Assembly (NCBI RefSeq): GCF_029953635.1
Contig: NZ_CP124543.1
Coordinates: 3,947,455-4,011,454 of the forward strand
Reading direction: 5' to 3'
Length of the DNA stretch: 64,000 nt
Origin: Halotia branconii CENA392
Lineage (GTDB): Bacteria > Cyanobacteriota > Cyanobacteriia > Cyanobacteriales > Nostocaceae
The notes under the pieces are model-generated. The model was not told the DNA's origin. It ran no database searches and saw only the letters and a list, made by a program, of their open reading frames with translations. This document shows positions 63,281-64,000 of this stretch, piece by piece. The translations under genes and the position numbers were made by a program. Position 1 is the stretch's first letter. Each line of letters starts with the position of its first letter.

Positions 63281-64000
63281 ATGAAAGGTATTATCTTGGC
63301 TGGCGGTTTTGGAACTCGTCTTTATCCATTAACTCATGTTATTAGTAAGCAACTAATGCCTGTTTATGACAAACCAATGATTTATTATCCTTTGTCTGTC
63401 TTAATGTTGGCAGGTATTCGGGAGATTTTAATTATTTCTACACCTAACGACTTACCATTATTTCAAAGACTGTTGCATGATGGTAGTCAGTGGGGTTTAA
63501 AGTTTAGTTATATTGCCCAACTAAAACCTGAAGGTTTAGCTCAAGCCTTTATTCTAGGCAAATATTTTATTGCTAACGAGCCAGTATGCTTAATTTTAGG
63601 TGACAACATTTTTTATGGACATGGTTTAACAGAAGTATTAAATCGGGCTGCCAAATTGAGCCACGGTGGATTAGTATTTGGCTATCAAGTGAAAGATCCT
63701 CGACAATATGGGGTAATCGAATTTAACGCATCCGGTTATGTAATCGGTATAGAAGAAAAACCTATAATTCCTAAATCTAAATACGTGATTCCTGGTATTT
63801 ACTTTTATGATGCCCAAGTTGTAGAAATCGCTGATAGTCTCAAACCTTCTAATCGCAATGAGTTAGAAATTACCGATCTAAACTTAGTTTATTTGCAGCG
63901 TGGTCAACTGCAAGTAGAACTTTTAGGAAGAGGATACGCTTGGTTAGATACTGGTACTCACGAATTTCTACACCAAGCAAGTAGTTTTATTCAAACTTTA
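63281..64000 (+). CDS. rfbA: Glucose-1-phosphate thymidylyltransferase, 3' end outside the window
   Basis: 240 codons visible, no stop before the window edge; family length is about 290-300. Starts [18 protein letters not shown] (nucleotide-binding GGxGTRL), followed by [40 protein letters not shown] and [18 protein letters not shown]. It makes dTDP-glucose from glucose-1-phosphate and dTTP. It lies 9 bp after rfbB, a probable operon. Confidence 0.96.
   Translation, partial: MKGIILAGGFGTRLYPLTHVISKQLMPVYDKPMIYYPLSVLMLAGIREILIISTPNDLPLFQRLLHDGSQWGLKFSYIAQLKPEGLAQAFILGKYFIANEPVCLILGDNIFYGHGLTEVLNRAAKLSHGGLVFGYQVKDPRQYGVIEFNASGYVIGIEEKPIIPKSKYVIPGIYFYDAQVVEIADSLKPSNRNELEITDLNLVYLQRGQLQVELLGRGYAWLDTGTHEFLHQASSFIQTL

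Noticed and set aside
1-64000. CRISPR array, tRNA or rRNA genes, prophage
   Set aside because: No regularly spaced repeats with unique spacers, no cloverleaf with TTCGA arm, and no phage structural genes were seen.

Overview
The window looks like a chromosomal stretch from a filamentous, heterocyst-forming cyanobacterium of the Nostoc/Anabaena/Calothrix type. The reasons are: very frequent HIP1 octamers (GCGATCGC), many heptameric short tandem repeats and palindromic dispersed repeats between genes, cyanobacteria-specific families (DUF3119, DUF3086, DUF4327, DUF751, HetZ), a devBCA-type exporter, and vitamin K1, cobalamin and exopolysaccharide genes. This is inference from gene content; no rRNA, tRNA or CRISPR array was found.

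Layout. 0.3-0.9 kb: a YefM/YoeB toxin-antitoxin pair with a palindromic operator. 1-6 kb: an orphan AAA NTPase of cyanobacterial conflict type, two small conserved proteins, a repeat-rich spacer, and a kinase-like protein that lost its catalytic lobe. 6-16 kb: alpha/beta hydrolase, RecQ, an SLH/beta-helix protein, an 84-bp tandem repeat, a flavin monooxygenase, a ureohydrolase, a D-lactate dehydrogenase-type enzyme and a SnoaL-like protein. 16.1-17 kb: a gene-free spacer with two adjacent three-way-junction folds, a candidate structured RNA. 17-20 kb: DUF3119, DUF3086, PlsY and a decapitated DUF4189 fragment. 20.8-24.4 kb: a devB-devC-devA operon. 24.6-29.5 kb: acetyltransferase, membrane-anchored hypothetical, HAD phosphatase, and a minus-strand run of a GCS2-type ligase, an unrecognised 259-residue protein and a muconolactone-isomerase-like protein. 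30-36 kb: KefB-like antiporter, GlcD, FolB, MenD. 36.5-38.9 kb: an AT-rich PD-(D/E)XK-like protein, a decayed DUF4351-type remnant and an intact Rpn/DUF2887-like nuclease. 39-44 kb: CobL, LarC, a Sua5/YrdC protein and a HetZ-family regulator. 44.1-45.5 kb: a convergent restriction-modification pair. 45.6-50.5 kb: DUF751, RbfA, an ABC-2 exporter pair, an ABC1 kinase and YidD. 50.6-64 kb: surface polysaccharide genes (ManC, LCP ligase, Gmd, Fcl, sugar transferase, GT4, epimerase, RfbB, RfbA) interspersed with a pentapeptide protein, PrxQ, 5-FCL and Uma2.

How genes fit together. ManC, Gmd and Fcl form a route from mannose-1-phosphate to GDP-fucose; RfbA and RfbB start dTDP-deoxysugar synthesis; the sugar transferase and GT4 would assemble a lipid-linked glycan, and the LCP protein may attach a glycan to the wall. 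The dev operon and the HetZ-family gene point to heterocyst development.

The most unusual content is outside the ordinary genes: three miniature inverted-repeat element families (two of which supply the stop codon of the adjacent gene), intergenic-type repeats incorporated in frame in menD, heptamer repeats running up to start codons, the two three-way junctions near 16.6 kb, and the GCS2-ligase cluster at 27-29.5 kb. All calls are by eye; nothing was searched against a database.
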